From assembly GCA_965248765.1 (NCBI GenBank), contig CBDFKF010000004.1:2790001-2854000 (forward strand): DNA of 64,000 bases, in the 5' to 3' direction. The position numbers and the translations under genes are program-made. Each line of letters begins with the position of its first letter. The stretch's first letter is position 1. The notes beneath the pieces were generated by a model that searched no databases, had not been told where the DNA came from, and was given only the letters and a program-made list of their open reading frames with translations. Of this stretch, positions 51,931 through 61,571 are shown piece by piece. This stretch comes from CBDFKF01 sp965248765 (GTDB taxonomy: Bacteria > Pseudomonadota > Alphaproteobacteria > VGEJ01).

Positions 51931-52738
51931 GCGGTGCGATCAGGCCGCGCAGCGCGGCGATCGCGCTCAACGCGGTGATACGGCCGGTGCGCGGATTGGT
52001 GGCCGAAGGCACGTTCTCGATGGTCATGGTCAAGCGAGCGCTGTCGGCCTCGATAAGTACGGTGTGAACGTTGCGGTCGAGCTCGGGATCGGCCCAGATC
52101 TCGAGGCGCGTTTGATCTGGCCCGATGCCGGCGAGGCTGAGCGCCGCCGCGACGTTGACGTTGGCGGGAAAGCCACGTGCGCCATCGCGTGCGCTCCCCT
52201 CGAAGACGCGCAGCGGCGCATCGAGCCCCTCGAGCGAGATGCCATGCTCGGCGAGATAGGGTGCGCCGGCGAGGCCGCGCGGCGGTTTTCGGGTGATGAT
52301 CCGGGCGGCATCGATTTTTCCTAGCGCAGCCGCGCGCACCGCGTCCAACCCGAGAAGCGCGCCTGTCGGCACGACAATCCGCCCGCCATGGCTCTCCGCC
52401 AGGTCGATCAATTCGGGGTGGCTCAAGAGAGCGCCGACGCTCAACGGCAGGAGAATGCGCCCGGCCCTGAGGACCGGTTCGGCGATCGCTGCGAAGACTG
52501 CGGCGGGCGCGCACTCGACCACGGCCTCGGCTTCCTCTGCCAGCGTCTCCAGTGTCAGCACCGGCGCCGGCGCGGCAAGTTCACGTAATCTCGCCTCGGC
52601 CTTGCCGCGATCCCCCGCCGCGACCCCGACCAATTGCAGCCCGGGCACGCCGGCATCGAGGCGCCCAGCGATCTCGCTACCGATAGCACCAAGTCCGGCG
52701 ATGCCGACCTTCAGCGCGTTGCCGCCGCCCGTCGTCAT
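51914..52738 (-). CDS. nadX: L-aspartate dehydrogenase
   Basis: 274 residues. The N-terminal Rossmann motif VGIAGLGAIGSEIAGRLDAG binds NAD(P). The C-terminal catalytic half has TRKPPRGLAG, GFPANVNVAAALSLAG and DRNVHTVLIEAD with the conserved histidine. NadX oxidises aspartate to iminoaspartate, the precursor of quinolinate in NAD synthesis. No nadA or nadC is adjacent; in some bacteria the enzyme serves other amino-acid metabolism. Confidence 0.87.
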   Translation of the reverse strand: MTTGGGNALKVGIAGLGAIGSEIAGRLDAGVPGLQLVGVAAGDRGKAEARLRELAAPAPVLTLETLAEEAEAVVECAPAAVFAAIAEPVLRAGRILLPLSVGALLSHPELIDLAESHGGRIVVPTGALLGLDAVRAAALGKIDAARIITRKPPRGLAGAPYLAEHGISLEGLDAPLRVFEGSARDGARGFPANVNVAAALSLAGIGPDQTRLEIWADPELDRNVHTVLIEADSARLTMTIENVPSATNPRTGRITALSAIAALRGLIAPLTVGS

Positions 52739-52759
52739 GCTGACGAGTCGTGCGCGACC

Positions 52760-53581
52760 TTAGGCTTCCTGGCGCACCAGAACCACCGGCACGCGAAGCA
52801 CATCGACAAGGTCGTCGACCGAGCGCTCGCCCAGGAGTCGGCTGTCGCAGGGCAGGACCAAAAGGTCCGATCCGGCGATACCGATGGCCGTCCTCAAGGA
52901 GGCGAAGTCACCTGCCGCGACCGGCATGACATGGTCGGGGACCGGTCTGTTGGCGAGGCGATGCCGGGCCGCGGTCGAGGCCTCCACCGCGTCTTCTGCT
53001 GGGACCAGCACCGTCACCGGGGCGGCCCGGGCGATGCGGCCGGCCACCTCCAGCGCGCGGTCTGACAGCGCCGACCTATCGTAGGCGATCACCACCGGCG
53101 TCTCCGTATGGGCGATGCGCCGGCGCGGCCTGCCGCCTTCCTCGGAAATCCGCGGCCTGTACAGGTGGCGCTCGGGCCGGCCGGCGGTCCGCGAGACGAA
53201 CACCAGGCCGACCTCGGGTGATTCCTCAGTCAAAACCGATGTGATCTGGCCCCTCGTGACACGAAAGCTCCAGCTTACCCGTCGGCCTCCGGCGGCTGAT
53301 GCGAGGGCACGTTGCGCCGCCGCTTCCTGGGCCCTCAGGTGGCGTCCAATCGTGGTCGCTCGCATCGGCTTGGCCCGGGCTGAAGCGAACCGGACCTCGC
53401 GCGCGCACGATAGCTCGGCGAGCTGCATCAAGCGCCGGTCCTCGACGAACAGGCCCATTAGCTCGGCGTTCAACCGGGCCGCGAGTTCAGCGGCGATCTC
53501 GAGCGTTTCCAGGCTGTCGGCCGTCGAATCGAGAGCGACCAGCAGGCGCTGGAGGTCGGTCTCATACTCCCGCGCGCTCAT
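52760..53581 (-). CDS. Universal stress protein-like protein (UspA superfamily, tandem domains)
   Basis: 273 residues. The first half starts LQRLLVALDSTADSLETLEIAAELAARLNAELMGLFVED, a Usp-type strand and helix. The second (about residue 165 on) reads PVVIAYDRSALSDRALEVAGRIARA and ends DVLRVPVVLVRQEA. The ATP-binding glycine motif is weak, so nucleotide binding is uncertain. It overlaps the start-proximal end of neighbouring coding by 20 bp (53562-53581) with the Lon-family gene, suggesting coupled translation. Confidence 0.78.
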   Translation of the reverse strand: MSAREYETDLQRLLVALDSTADSLETLEIAAELAARLNAELMGLFVEDRRLMQLAELSCAREVRFASARAKPMRATTIGRHLRAQEAAAQRALASAAGGRRVSWSFRVTRGQITSVLTEESPEVGLVFVSRTAGRPERHLYRPRISEEGGRPRRRIAHTETPVVIAYDRSALSDRALEVAGRIARAAPVTVLVPAEDAVEASTAARHRLANRPVPDHVMPVAAGDFASLRTAIGIAGSDLLVLPCDSRLLGERSVDDLVDVLRVPVVLVRQEA

Positions 53582-56018
53582 TCGAATTCTCCTTTTCCCC
53601 GCCGGCGGCCTTGGCGAAGTCGCGCCGATGTTCCGCGAGCTGAATCAAACGATCCTCCGCCAGGCGATTGACGCTTCCCTTGGGGAACTGTCCGTTGCGC
53701 CCGCGCCTGCCTGCGGCGATTCCCGTGAGAAGCTCGATCCCCTCATCGATCGTCTTGACCGGGTAGATATGAAAACGGCCGGCTTCGCACGCCTCGACCA
53801 CATCCTCGCGCAGCATCAGGTGGCGCACGTTGGCGTCCGGTATCAAGACACCTTGTTCGCCGGTCAGACCAGCGGCCTGGCACAACTCGAAGAAGCCTTC
53901 GATCTTCTCGTTGGCGCCGCCGATCGCCTGGACCCGTCCGAGCTGATTGACCGAGCCCGTGACCGCCAGCGATTGCTTGATCGGCAGCTCGGCCAGCGCC
54001 GATAACAGCGCATACAGCTCGGTCGACGAAGCGCTGTCGCCATCGACGCCGCCGTACGACTGTTCGAACACCAGGCTTGCTGACAATGACAGCGGGTGGT
54101 TGTGGGCATAGTGCGAGCTCAGGTACGACGACAGGATCAGCACACCCTTGGAATGCAGCGACCCGCCAAGGTCGGATTTGCGCTCGATGTCGATCACCCC
54201 GCCGGTGCCCAAGTGGAGGCGGGCGGTGATCCGACTGGGCTTGCCAAAGCTGGTGGTACCGATCGAGAGCACGGCGAGGCCGTTCACCTGTCCCATTTTG
54301 GCGCCGTCTGTATCGATCAAAACGGTACCCTGGCGGATAATCTCCTGCGAGCGCTCGCGCATGCGATCGCCCCGATAGGTACGGGCATCGATCGCCCGTT
54401 TCACGTCCTCGCCGGTCACCACCTTGTGGCCGGCCTCCGAGGCCCAGTAGTCCGCTTCGCGCAGGACGTCGGCGATCAGTCCCATGCGGGTGGTAAGCTT
54501 GCTGGAATCGCCGGCAAGCCGAGCCGAGTGATCGATGATCCGCGCCACGCCCGTGGCATCGAGATCCCGCAGCTTGTGCTTGTGGGCCAGCGTTGCGATC
54601 AGCCGGGCGTACGACTGCGTCGAACCTGCACGCCGATCCATATCCTCCTCGAAATCGACCTCGACCTTGAACAGCTCGCCGAAATCGGGGTCGTGCGCCG
54701 ACAGCATGTAGTAGAGCATCCGGTCGCCGACCAGCACGACCTTGATGTCGAGCGGGATGGGCTCCGGTTCAAGCGAGACGGTCGACACCATCGTGTACAT
54801 CTGTCCGGGTGATTCGATGCGCACCTCGCCCGCCTGCAACGCCCGTTTGAGCGCCTCGTAAGCGTGCGGCTGCATCAACAGCTTGCGTGCGTCAACCGTC
54901 AGATAGCCGCCATTGGCGCGGTGCAATGCGCCCGATTGTATGAGGCCGAAGTCGGTGATCAGCGCGCCCATCTGCGCGAGGTGCTCGACCTGGCCGATGA
55001 GATTCCCGTGGGCCGGGTTGTCCTCGTAGATCACCGGCGCGCCACTGGTCTGGCTGTTGTCGACGACGACATTCACTTGATAACGGCGCAAGAGACCGGC
55101 GGCCCGATCGGCACCGCCGGCAAACGGCGTCGGCGGTGCCGCCCCCGCGGTGCCGCCCTCGGGCTGGGGTGGCGGGAAAAAAGCTCCGACGTTGTCGATA
55201 ACGTCTGCCTGGATGGCGTCGAGGTGGGCGATGACGTCTGGCAGCGCCTTGTAAGTATCGCGCAGCGCATCGATCAAGTGCCCGACCGCGAAGTCGGTCA
55301 CCTCGCGATTGACGTCGCGGATTTTCTCCCGGCGCTCTTTGTCCCACTGCGGGATCTGTCGAACAGTGGTCTGGAGTTCCTTTTGGAAGTGCTGGATCGC
55401 GCCCTCGATGCCTGAGCGTTCCCCCTCGGGCAGCGCCTGGAATACCTCGGGCGACATCACCTCGCCGTCTTTCATCGGCGTGAGCGCCAAACCGACGGGT
55501 GTGCGCACCAACGCCACATGTTGCTCGCTCGCCCGTTTCTGCAGACCCTCGAACGCGCCCGATTGGCGCTCCTGGAACTCCTCGTCGATGGCTTGGCGAC
55601 GGGTCCGGTACTCGTCGCTCTCGAATACTGAGGTGACGGCGGTGTGGAGCTCCTCGACCAGCCCCTCCGCATCGCGGTGCAGCTTCACGCCCATGCCGGC
55701 GGGCAGGCGCACGGCGCGCGGACGGTGGCTGTCGTCGAAGTTGTTGACGTAGCACCAATCGTCGGGGGTTTGCTTTGTGGCGGCAACGGATTCGAGATAC
55801 TGGCGGACCGTTGCGTGTTTGCCGAGCGCGCTCGGCCCGAGCGCAAACAGGTTGAAGCCGTCGCTTTGGATGCCGACGCCGAACTTCAGCGCCTCGACTG
55901 CACGGGCTTGACCCAGCACCTCGGGCAGCGTCGTGAGTTCGGCCGTGGTCTTGAAGCGAAGCTTGGCCGGATCGCAGCGGCGTCTAAGCGCCTGCGATTT
56001 CAGCGCCTTGGCCGGCAT
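53562..56018 (-). CDS. Lon-family ATP-dependent protease (AAA+ with S16 protease domain, YcbZ/LonB-like)
   Basis: 818 residues. The Walker A-like GPSALGKHAT is at 61-70. A long helical insertion follows, then the AAA core (QVNVVVDN, EDNPAHGNLIGQVEHL, LLMQPHAYEALKRALQAGEV). The C-terminal S16 protease domain has serine S662 (GVDGDSASSTELYALLSAL) and lysine K705 (GGANEKIEGFF), the Lon dyad. There is no N-terminal LON domain, so it is the YcbZ-type group. It probably degrades misfolded proteins. The downstream Usp-like gene overlaps it by 20 bp. Confidence 0.9.
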   Translation of the reverse strand: MPAKALKSQALRRRCDPAKLRFKTTAELTTLPEVLGQARAVEALKFGVGIQSDGFNLFALGPSALGKHATVRQYLESVAATKQTPDDWCYVNNFDDSHRPRAVRLPAGMGVKLHRDAEGLVEELHTAVTSVFESDEYRTRRQAIDEEFQERQSGAFEGLQKRASEQHVALVRTPVGLALTPMKDGEVMSPEVFQALPEGERSGIEGAIQHFQKELQTTVRQIPQWDKERREKIRDVNREVTDFAVGHLIDALRDTYKALPDVIAHLDAIQADVIDNVGAFFPPPQPEGGTAGAAPPTPFAGGADRAAGLLRRYQVNVVVDNSQTSGAPVIYEDNPAHGNLIGQVEHLAQMGALITDFGLIQSGALHRANGGYLTVDARKLLMQPHAYEALKRALQAGEVRIESPGQMYTMVSTVSLEPEPIPLDIKVVLVGDRMLYYMLSAHDPDFGELFKVEVDFEEDMDRRAGSTQSYARLIATLAHKHKLRDLDATGVARIIDHSARLAGDSSKLTTRMGLIADVLREADYWASEAGHKVVTGEDVKRAIDARTYRGDRMRERSQEIIRQGTVLIDTDGAKMGQVNGLAVLSIGTTSFGKPSRITARLHLGTGGVIDIERKSDLGGSLHSKGVLILSSYLSSHYAHNHPLSLSASLVFEQSYGGVDGDSASSTELYALLSALAELPIKQSLAVTGSVNQLGRVQAIGGANEKIEGFFELCQAAGLTGEQGVLIPDANVRHLMLREDVVEACEAGRFHIYPVKTIDEGIELLTGIAAGRRGRNGQFPKGSVNRLAEDRLIQLAEHRRDFAKAAGGEKENSNERAGV

Positions 56019-56098
56019 GACACCTCCCCAATAATCGGCGGGTCAGGCCCGCCCATAGCGACATCACATCGGCCGCGGCGCCCGCGCTGTCAAGCACG

Positions 56099-56500
56099 CT
56101 ATCGGGCCTCGGCCTCGATCCGCTCCATGTCGGCGTCGCTGAAGCCGAAGTGATGACCGATTTCGTGGATCAGCACGTGACGCACCAGCGCGCCAAACGG
56201 CTCGTCCTCTTCACACCAATAATCGAGCAGGGGGCGCCGATACAGAAAGATCATGTCGACATCGTTGGCCACGTCGTGCCCGCTCTTCTCGACCAGGCTC
56301 ACGCCGCGGTACAGGCCCATCAGCTCGAATGGGCTCTCCATCCCCATGTCGGCAAGCGTTTCGTCATCGGCGAAGTCCTCGACGCGGATGACGACGTCGT
56401 GGACCTTCGCGCGCAAGATCTCGGGTATCGTCGCCAGTGCCGAGACCGCCAGTTCCTCGATGTCAGCGGCGCTCGGGGCTCTCATGTCGGCGTGCGGCAT
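56099..56500 (-). CDS. Metallopeptidase family protein (zincin-like, PF06262)
   Basis: About 133 residues. HEIGHHFGFSDAD near the C-terminus is the HExxHxxGxxD zinc site of this small minimal-gluzincin family. ESPFELMGLYRG and DMIFLYRRPLLDYW are its other conserved stretches. Starts at 56500 or 56485 are both plausible; the extension to 56536 is not conserved. The protease target is unknown. Confidence 0.87.
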   Translation of the reverse strand: MPHADMRAPSAADIEELAVSALATIPEILRAKVHDVVIRVEDFADDETLADMGMESPFELMGLYRGVSLVEKSGHDVANDVDMIFLYRRPLLDYWCEEDEPFGALVRHVLIHEIGHHFGFSDADMERIEAEAR

Positions 56501-56584
56501 GGCGCGACGATAGCCTGCCTTGCGGTCGCCCGGCAAAAAAGCCGGCTCGCCGGCCCATGCGCCACTGTTCGACTGATCAGCCGG

Positions 56585-57346
56585 TCACTTGGGCGGCATG
56601 CGCAAGGCCGCATCGAGGCGCAGCGTCGCCCCGTTCAGCATGCGGTTCCCGCAGACATGAAGGACCAGGGCAGCGAACTCCGCAGGCTCGCCGAGGCGGG
56701 GCGGGTAGGGAACGTTGGCGACGAGATTCTCGACCACCGCCGCCGGCGCATCTTCGATGAGCGGCGTCCGGAACAACCCAGGTGCGATGGCGACCACGCG
56801 GATGCCGTGGCGGGCAAATTCGCGGGCCAGCGGCAGCGTCAAGGCGGCGATGCCGCCCTTCGAGGCGCTGTAGGCAGGTTGGCCGATCTGCCCCTCGAAC
56901 GCCGCGACCGACGCGGTGTTGACGATGACGCCACGCTCACCGTCGTCGAACGGCTCCAGCCCCGCCATGTCGGCCGCGGCAAGACGCGCGGCGTTGAAGG
57001 TGCCGATCAGGTTGACCGCAATGACGCGGCTGAAGTCCTCGAGCGGCAGCGGCGTCCCGGTGCGATCGACGGTCCTGCCCGGCCCGAGGATGCCGGCGCA
57101 GCTGACGAGAACACGGGCCCGACCGTGGGCTTCGCGCGCCTCGGCGAAGGCATCCTCGAGCGGTTCGGCGGCGCTCACGTCGGCTTGAATACCCAGGCAG
57201 CCGATCTCGTTCGCGACTCGGCCGATGCCGTCATCGAGGTCGACCACCGCCACCTTGGCGCCGGCTGCGGCCAGCCGCTCGGCGGTGGCGGCCCCGAGGC
57301 CCGAGGCACCGCCCGTCACGATCGCTGCGGCCCCGTTCACGTCCAT
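56585..57346 (-). CDS. SDR-family 3-hydroxyacyl-CoA dehydrogenase type II-like
   Basis: 253 residues from the ATG at 57346; the longer frame adds 67 residues that lack family resemblance. NAD motif TGGASGLGAATAERL, then LVSCAGILGPG and the catalytic S/Y/K set NTASVAAFEG ... YSASKGG. The sequence resembles HSD17B10-type short-chain 3-hydroxyacyl-CoA dehydrogenases, including the AREAHGRARVLVSCAG and LPLAREFARHGIRVV stretches. It would act on short acyl-CoAs. With the acetoacetate-CoA ligase nearby, a role in C4 acyl metabolism is plausible. Confidence 0.87.
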   Translation of the reverse strand: MDVNGAAAIVTGGASGLGAATAERLAAAGAKVAVVDLDDGIGRVANEIGCLGIQADVSAAEPLEDAFAEAREAHGRARVLVSCAGILGPGRTVDRTGTPLPLEDFSRVIAVNLIGTFNAARLAAADMAGLEPFDDGERGVIVNTASVAAFEGQIGQPAYSASKGGIAALTLPLAREFARHGIRVVAIAPGLFRTPLIEDAPAAVVENLVANVPYPPRLGEPAEFAALVLHVCGNRMLNGATLRLDAALRMPPK

Positions 57347-57392
57347 CCGCACGCCTCCTTTTGCTCCCGCACCATCGGCGTTGTCTCGCTTA

Positions 57393-58328
57393 TTAGCGGG
57401 CCTGGATCGCCGCCGCGGCGGGCCGGTCGGCGGGTCGGACGTTGAGCTGCGCCTCGCGGTGCGCGATATAGATCGAGCTCCCGAAGATAACGGCGGCGCC
57501 GATCCAGACCCATGGATCGGGGACCTCGGCGAACGCCAGGTAGGCAATGAACGCCGTGATCGGCAGCCGGAGAAAATCCAGCGGCATCACGGCTGTTGCA
57601 TCGGCGAGCATCAGCGCCTTGGTCACCGCGAGGTGGCCGGCCGTTGCCAAACCGCCGAGGGCCACCAGCCACCCCAACTGCTCCAGCGTCGGCCATTGCC
57701 AGACGAACGCGGCCGGAATCGCCGAGATAGGCAGGATGATGATGACCATGTAGGCGACGATCGTGGTAGCAGACTCGGTGCGCCCCAGAATCTTGATCAT
57801 GATCACCGAGCACGCCATCGAAACGGCACTCGCCATCACCAGAAAGTAATAAGCGTTCACCTCGCCGAAGCCCGGCCGAAGGATCAGGATCGCGCCAGCA
57901 AAGCCGATCAGCATCGCGGTCCAGCGCCGCGCCCGCACGACCTCGCCGAGGATGAAGATGGCGAGGATGGTGACGAACAACGGCGCGGTGAAGCCGAGCG
58001 CCACCGCATCGGCAAGCGGAACGATCGCGATCGCGGTGAACCAGCACAACATCGAGATGTAGCCTATCCCGCCGCGCAGGAGGAACAGTCCCATTCGGCG
58101 CGTGCGCAGCAGCGGGCCAATGCCCCAGCGAATGAACAGGGGAGCCATCGTCAGCAGCCCGAACAGGTTTCGAAAGAAGATCACTTCGAGCGTTGGCAGC
58201 TCGTTCGTGACATGCCGCACGACGGCGGTCATGAAAGAGAAAATGACGCACGACAGCAGCATAAGCCCGGCTGCCTGCAGACTGACCGAGGTGCCGGCGA
58301 GGTTCCGAAGAACCGAGAATCGGAGCAT
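57393..58328 (-). CDS. DMT-superfamily transporter (EamA domains)
   Basis: 311 residues with ten predicted membrane helices in two EamA repeats: first repeat from LMLLSCVIFSFMTAVVRH, second from NAYYFLVMASAVSMACSVIMIKIL. The pattern matches drug/metabolite exporters of the RhaT/EamA group, including the FRNLFGLL stretch. The substrate is unknown. It runs convergent or divergent to no obvious partner: the SDR gene is 46 bp downstream on the same strand. Confidence 0.9.
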   Translation of the reverse strand: MLRFSVLRNLAGTSVSLQAAGLMLLSCVIFSFMTAVVRHVTNELPTLEVIFFRNLFGLLTMAPLFIRWGIGPLLRTRRMGLFLLRGGIGYISMLCWFTAIAIVPLADAVALGFTAPLFVTILAIFILGEVVRARRWTAMLIGFAGAILILRPGFGEVNAYYFLVMASAVSMACSVIMIKILGRTESATTIVAYMVIIILPISAIPAAFVWQWPTLEQLGWLVALGGLATAGHLAVTKALMLADATAVMPLDFLRLPITAFIAYLAFAEVPDPWVWIGAAVIFGSSIYIAHREAQLNVRPADRPAAAAIQAR

Positions 58329-58469
58329 GCGCGCAAACTAAGCGCTGCGTGCTCCCGGCGCCAGCATCCACCGGACGGTCGCCGTGCAGGGGGCTCGCAT
58401 GCCGCTGGGCTGGGCAGCATCGGCACCCTCGGTGATACTGTCTCCGTGGACGGGGAGGAGCCCAGCGCC

Positions 58470-60422
58470 ATGAGCGAGCCCTTATGGAAGCCATCGACTG
58501 AACGCGTAGCGGCCGCCAACGTCACGGCATTCAGGCGCGATGTGGAGCAGCGCTGGGGGGTCTCAGTGCCTGACTTCGCCGCGCTCCATGCCTGGTCGAT
58601 TAGGGCGCCCGAGCAGTTCTGGACGACCTTTTGGGACGAGGCCGGGATCATCGCCGAGAGTCGCGGCGAGGTGGTGATCGAGAACGCCGATCGCATGCCC
58701 GGCGCCCGTTTCTTTCCCGATGCGCGGCTGAACTATGCGGAGAACCTCCTGCGCCGCCGCGACGAGGAGACAGCCATCGTCTTCCGTGGCGAAGACCGGG
58801 TGGTGCGGCGTTTGAGCTTCGCTGAACTCTACGATCAGGTCTCGGTGCTGGCACAAGCGCTCGCCGCGGCCGGCATCGGCGTTGGCGATCGCGTCGGCGG
58901 CTACCTCCCAAACATGCCCGAGACGATCGTTGCCATGTTGGCGACAGCGAGTCTCGGCGCCATCTGGTCGTCCTGCTCGCCGGATTTCGGGATTCGTGGC
59001 GTCCTCGATCGTTTCGGCCAGATCGCGCCCAAGCTACTGATCGCCGTCGATGGCTATTACTACGGTGGCAAGACCATTGATCTCGGCGAGCGGCTGCGCG
59101 GCATCGCCGCCGAGCTTCCCTCGGTGGAGCGGCTGGTAGTCGTCCCCTACACCCGGGAAACATTTGATCTCGCCGGGCTCGATCGCGCGGTCTCGCTCGC
59201 CGACTTCACCGCCTCCCATGCGCCGCGCCCCATTGCCTTCCAGCGACTGCCGTTCAACCAGCCGCTGTTCATCATGTTCTCCTCGGGCACCACTGGGGTG
59301 CCGAAGTGCATCGTCCACGGCGCCGGTGGCACGCTGCTTCAGCATCTCAAAGAGCACCAGTTGCACACCGATCTCAAGCGAGGCGATCGGCTGTTCTACT
59401 TCACCACGTGCGGTTGGATGATGTGGAACTGGCTGGTTTCCGGCTTTGCCTCCGAGGCGAGCCTCCTGCTCTACGACGGCGCGCCGTTTCACCCCGACGG
59501 CAACACCCTGTTCGACTACGCCGATGCCGAGGGCATGACTATCCTTGGCGTCTCGGCGAAGTACATCGATGCCTTGGCGAAGGCCGGAGTCGAGCCGGCC
59601 CGCACCCACGATCTCTCCAGTCTCCGAACCATTCTCTCGACCGGCTCACCGCTCGCACCGGCGAGCTTCGACTACGTTTACCGGAAGGTGAAAGCGGACG
59701 TATGTCTGTCTTCGATCTCCGGCGGTACCGATATCATCGGCTGTTTTGCGCTGGGCAATCCCATCGACCCGGTATGGCGCGGCGAGCTGCAGACACGCGC
59801 CCTCGGCCTGGCTGTCGAGGTCTTCGATGAGGACGGGCGCGCGCTCCGCGGCGCCCAAGGCGAGCTCGTCTGCACCGCCCCGTTCCCGTCGATGCCGGTC
59901 GGGTTCTGGAACGATCCGGGCGATGAGCGCTACCGAGCTGCTTACTTCGAGCAGTTCCCCGGCGTCTGGTGCCATGGTGACTACGTCGAGCTCACCGAGC
60001 ACGATGGTCTCATCATGTACGGCCGCTCCGATGCCGTTCTCAACCCGGGCGGCGTGCGCATCGGCACGGCCGAGATCTACCGCCAGGCGGAGCAGATCGA
60101 CGAGGTGGTGGAATGCCTTGCGATCGGCCAAGAGTGGGAGGGCGATCAGCGCATCGTCCTGTTCGTCAAGCTGCGTGACGGGCTCACGCTCGATGCCGGG
60201 CTGGTCGATGAGATCAAGCGCCGGATCCGCGAGAACGCGACCCCGCGGCACGTGCCGGCTAAGATCGTCCAGGTCGCCGATATTCCGCGCACGATCAGCG
60301 GTAAGATCACCGAGCTCGCCGTGCGTGACATCATCCACGGCCGCGCTGTCAAAAACCGCAGCGCGCTCGCCAACCCCGGGGCGCTGGCGTTATTCGAAGA
60401 CCTGCCACAGCTTCGCACCTGA
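58470..60422 (+). CDS. Acetoacetate-CoA ligase
   Basis: 650 residues from the ATG at 58470, placed 9 bp after GGGGAGGAG. The frame is open much further upstream but antisense to the transporter gene. ANL-superfamily motifs: P-loop FIMFSSGTTGVPKCIVHG, GVSAKYIDAL, SISGGTDIIGCF, WCHGDYVEL, GRSDAVLNPGGVRIG, and the catalytic lysine in IPRTISGKITELAV. The N-terminal FWDEAGIIAES and GARFFPDARLNYAENLL are specific for AACS. It activates acetoacetate to acetoacetyl-CoA. Confidence 0.93.
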   Translation: MSEPLWKPSTERVAAANVTAFRRDVEQRWGVSVPDFAALHAWSIRAPEQFWTTFWDEAGIIAESRGEVVIENADRMPGARFFPDARLNYAENLLRRRDEETAIVFRGEDRVVRRLSFAELYDQVSVLAQALAAAGIGVGDRVGGYLPNMPETIVAMLATASLGAIWSSCSPDFGIRGVLDRFGQIAPKLLIAVDGYYYGGKTIDLGERLRGIAAELPSVERLVVVPYTRETFDLAGLDRAVSLADFTASHAPRPIAFQRLPFNQPLFIMFSSGTTGVPKCIVHGAGGTLLQHLKEHQLHTDLKRGDRLFYFTTCGWMMWNWLVSGFASEASLLLYDGAPFHPDGNTLFDYADAEGMTILGVSAKYIDALAKAGVEPARTHDLSSLRTILSTGSPLAPASFDYVYRKVKADVCLSSISGGTDIIGCFALGNPIDPVWRGELQTRALGLAVEVFDEDGRALRGAQGELVCTAPFPSMPVGFWNDPGDERYRAAYFEQFPGVWCHGDYVELTEHDGLIMYGRSDAVLNPGGVRIGTAEIYRQAEQIDEVVECLAIGQEWEGDQRIVLFVKLRDGLTLDAGLVDEIKRRIRENATPRHVPAKIVQVADIPRTISGKITELAVRDIIHGRAVKNRSALANPGALALFEDLPQLRT

Positions 60423-60447
60423 TCCTGCACTCTTTAGGGCGCCGGCG

Positions 60448-60954
60448 ATGACGCATTCTCTGCATGATCACTTTCGGAGCCTGGCCCGCTACAACACGTG
60501 GGCGAACCAGCGCCTCTACGACGGGTGCGCGCAATTGAGCCCCGCTGCCTACAAGGAGCCGCGGCCCGCCTTCTTCGGCACCATCCACGGCGTTCTCAAC
60601 CACATCCTGGTCTGTGATCGCATCTGGCTCGCCCGCCTCCAGGGCTATGCGCCCGAGGTCAACCAGCTCGATGCCGAGCTCTATGACACGTTTGTCGCGC
60701 TGCGCGAGGCGCGCGAGGCCGAGGATGTCGTGTTCGGCGACTACGTCCACGGACTGTCCGAGGAAGATCTTCAGCGGCCCATCGGCTACCGGACGCTGGC
60801 TGGCGACCCGCATGCCGATGCGCAAACAGAGCTGTTGACCCACATCTTCAACCACCAGACGCACCACCGCGGCCAGGCCCACGACTTGCTGACGGCGACC
60901 GATGTCGCCCCGCCGAGCCTCGACTTCATCCTATTCTTGCGGGAGACGCGCTAG
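60448..60954 (+). CDS. DinB family protein
   Basis: 168 residues forming the four-helix DinB bundle. Histidines in IHGVLNHILVCDR and in THIFNHQTHHRGQAHDLL are the three metal ligands of the fold. It starts 25 bp after the acetoacetate-CoA ligase. DinB relatives include damage-inducible proteins and thiol-dependent transferases; the role here is unknown. Confidence 0.9.
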   Translation: MTHSLHDHFRSLARYNTWANQRLYDGCAQLSPAAYKEPRPAFFGTIHGVLNHILVCDRIWLARLQGYAPEVNQLDAELYDTFVALREAREAEDVVFGDYVHGLSEEDLQRPIGYRTLAGDPHADAQTELLTHIFNHQTHHRGQAHDLLTATDVAPPSLDFILFLRETR

Positions 60955-61023
60955 AGAGAACGCCGCATCCTGCGGGCTCTGCGCGGCCTGGAATTGGCGC
61001 GCGCGCGCGACTATTCTCTGGCC

Positions 61024-61557
61024 ATGCCCAATCGGATCGCTGCTCTGCCCATCCCCCTCGTCTCTTTCCTTGCGCTGTTCTCGTGGATCGTTTTGGCGCT
61101 GCCTGCGGCGGCCGATTCGCCGAGGCTGATTGGCAAGTACGTCGACTGGGACGCATTCAGCGGCTTCGAGGACGGCAAGCTCGTCTGCTACATGGCGACC
61201 AAGCCCAAGGACATGAAGCCCAAGAACGTCAATCGCGGCGAGGTCTACATGATGGTGACGTATCGCCCCGCCGCCAACGTCGATGGCGAGGTCAGCATCT
61301 ACACGGGCTACACCTACGAGGACGAAAGCAAGGTCGACGTCACGATCGGTGATGATCCCTTTGTCCTCTTCACCTACGAGGACACTGCTTGGGCTCGCGA
61401 TAAGGCCGGCGACAAGGCGCTGGTACGGGCGATGATCAAGGGCACCAAGATGACGGCGAAGGGCGTGTCGAACCGTGGGACGACCACGATCGATACCTAT
61501 TCCTTGCGCGGCTTCACCGCCGCCAACAAGGCGGTGCGCAAGGCCTGCAAGATCTGA
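61024..61557 (+). CDS. Invasion-associated locus B (IalB) family protein
   Basis: 177 residues from the ATG at 61024. A signal peptide (FLALFSWIVLALPAAAD) precedes an IalB-like domain: KYVDWDAFSGFEDGKLVCYMATKPKDMKP, MVTYRPAAN, TYEDTAWARDKAGDKALVRAMIKG, ending in KACKI. Two cysteines may form a disulfide. Such proteins are periplasmic or cell-surface in alphaproteobacteria. The IalB-rlmN order is common in this class. Confidence 0.85.
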   Translation: MPNRIAALPIPLVSFLALFSWIVLALPAAADSPRLIGKYVDWDAFSGFEDGKLVCYMATKPKDMKPKNVNRGEVYMMVTYRPAANVDGEVSIYTGYTYEDESKVDVTIGDDPFVLFTYEDTAWARDKAGDKALVRAMIKGTKMTAKGVSNRGTTTIDTYSLRGFTAANKAVRKACKI

Positions 61558-61571
61558 ACGGTCTCGGGTCG

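Noticed and set aside
57225..58469. A long open frame extends 415 codons upstream of the acetoacetate-CoA ligase start
   Set aside because: It is antisense to the DMT transporter and rich in arginine, glutamine and histidine, with no family match. The real ATG at 58470 has its own ribosome site.
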